A stretch of DNA of 6,047 bases, taken from NCBI GenBank assembly GCA_014377145.1, contig JACMQE010000225.1:1-6047 (forward strand), read 5' to 3'. Every line of letters begins with the position of its first letter. Positions within the stretch are counted from its first letter, which is position 1. Below, one piece after another: positions 5,688 to 6,047 of the stretch. The DNA is from Glaciimonas sp. (GTDB lineage Bacteria; Pseudomonadota; Gammaproteobacteria; Burkholderiales; Burkholderiaceae). A program made the translations under genes and the position numbers. The notes under the pieces were generated by a model. The model saw only the letters and a program-made list of their open reading frames with translations. It was not told the origin of the DNA and did not search any database.

Positions 5688-6047
5688 TCAAGACACCCGT
5701 AATCGACTAGCCGCCAACGCCAACGCTGTAATCAGCGCCCAATCGCCCGACTCCAACGCGTCCTTTGGTGTCAACCATGATCCGCCGACACAGGCAACGT
5801 TTTTACAATCTAGAAATTGTGCGGCGGTCTGTTGCGATATCCCACCGGTTGGACAAAATATGACATCGCCTAACGGCCCGGTAATCGCATTTAACATTCC
5901 CACACCGCCGGCTGGCAATGCTGGAAATAACTTCAATTGACGGAAGCCCGCTTCACGCGCGGTCATCACTTCTGACGGCGTCATCACGCCGGGCAATAAA
6001 GGCAAGCCGCTTGACTTTGCCGCAGCAATTAGTGCCTGAGTCAAACC
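5688..6047 (-). CDS. eda: KDPG/KHG aldolase Eda, 3' part (5' end beyond window)
   Basis: The last 119 codons of 2-keto-3-deoxy-6-phosphogluconate aldolase, which splits KDPG to pyruvate and glyceraldehyde 3-phosphate in the cytoplasmic Entner-Doudoroff pathway and often also acts on 4-hydroxy-2-oxoglutarate. Seen: LPGVMTPSEVM, then QLKLFPA with the Schiff-base lysine (codon 5931-5933), GPLGDVIFCPTGGI with the phosphate/substrate-binding Thr-Gly-Gly, and VACVGGSWL near the end. The stop is TGA at 5688-5690. The frame stays open to the right edge. The TTG at 6042-6044 is an internal Leu codon (family PGLT), not a start, because the family is about 210 residues and the upstream catalytic Glu region is outside the window. 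The visible part has no lesions. It points toward the decayed transporter operon but is separated from it by 500 bases, so it is probably transcribed independently. Confidence 0.95.
   Translation of the reverse strand, partial: GLTQALIAAAKSSGLPLLPGVMTPSEVMTAREAGFRQLKLFPALPAGGVGMLNAITGPLGDVIFCPTGGISQQTAAQFLDCKNVACVGGSWLTPKDALESGDWALITALALAASRLRVS

Noticed and set aside
1..6047. CRISPR array, tRNA, rRNA, insertion sequence, toxin-antitoxin or defence system
   Set aside because: No regularly spaced repeats, cloverleaf, transposase, terminal inverted repeats or recognisable defence domains were seen on either strand.

Overview
The window looks like chromosomal DNA of a Gram-negative betaproteobacterium of moderate GC, most plausibly of the Oxalobacteraceae/Burkholderiales type. 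That placement is inferred from protein style (RhlE-type DEAD-box helicase with a basic Gly-rich tail, Eda aldolase, betaproteobacterial-type osmoprotectant ABC proteins); no search was run.

Layout: an intact RhlE-type DEAD-box RNA helicase lies on the + strand (141-1550), with a T-rich leader upstream and a hairpin plus a good intrinsic terminator downstream (1577-1648). Convergent to it, on the - strand from about 5178 down to 1721, lies a complete four-gene operon for an osmoprotectant (glycine betaine/choline/carnitine-type, OpuC/OsmU-like) ABC importer. Its order is permease A, periplasmic substrate-binding protein, permease B, ATPase with C-terminal CBS domains. Upstream of it is about 500 bp of AT-rich, hairpin-rich DNA with no convincing gene, then the 3' two thirds of eda (KDPG/KHG aldolase) on the - strand, running off the right edge.

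The main observation is that all four transporter genes are broken while both flanking genes are intact. By reading homologous segments across frames I count at least eleven truncating lesions: four in-frame stops and several single-frame shifts spread over every gene. In addition, no start codon remains for two genes, and the ATPase has lost its Walker B aspartate and the ABC signature. Gene order, ribosome-binding sites and C-terminal ends are still recognisable, so this is a fairly recent, gene-by-gene decay rather than a deletion or an insertion-sequence event.

If the operon were functional, the binding protein would capture an osmoprotectant in the periplasm, the two permeases would form the channel, and the ATPase would drive import with its CBS domains sensing ionic strength. 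Here this module is predicted to be dead. I found no CRISPR array, tRNA, rRNA, insertion sequence or novel defence-type system. The remaining curiosities are DNA-level: near-perfect inverted repeats inside the decaying genes and between genes.
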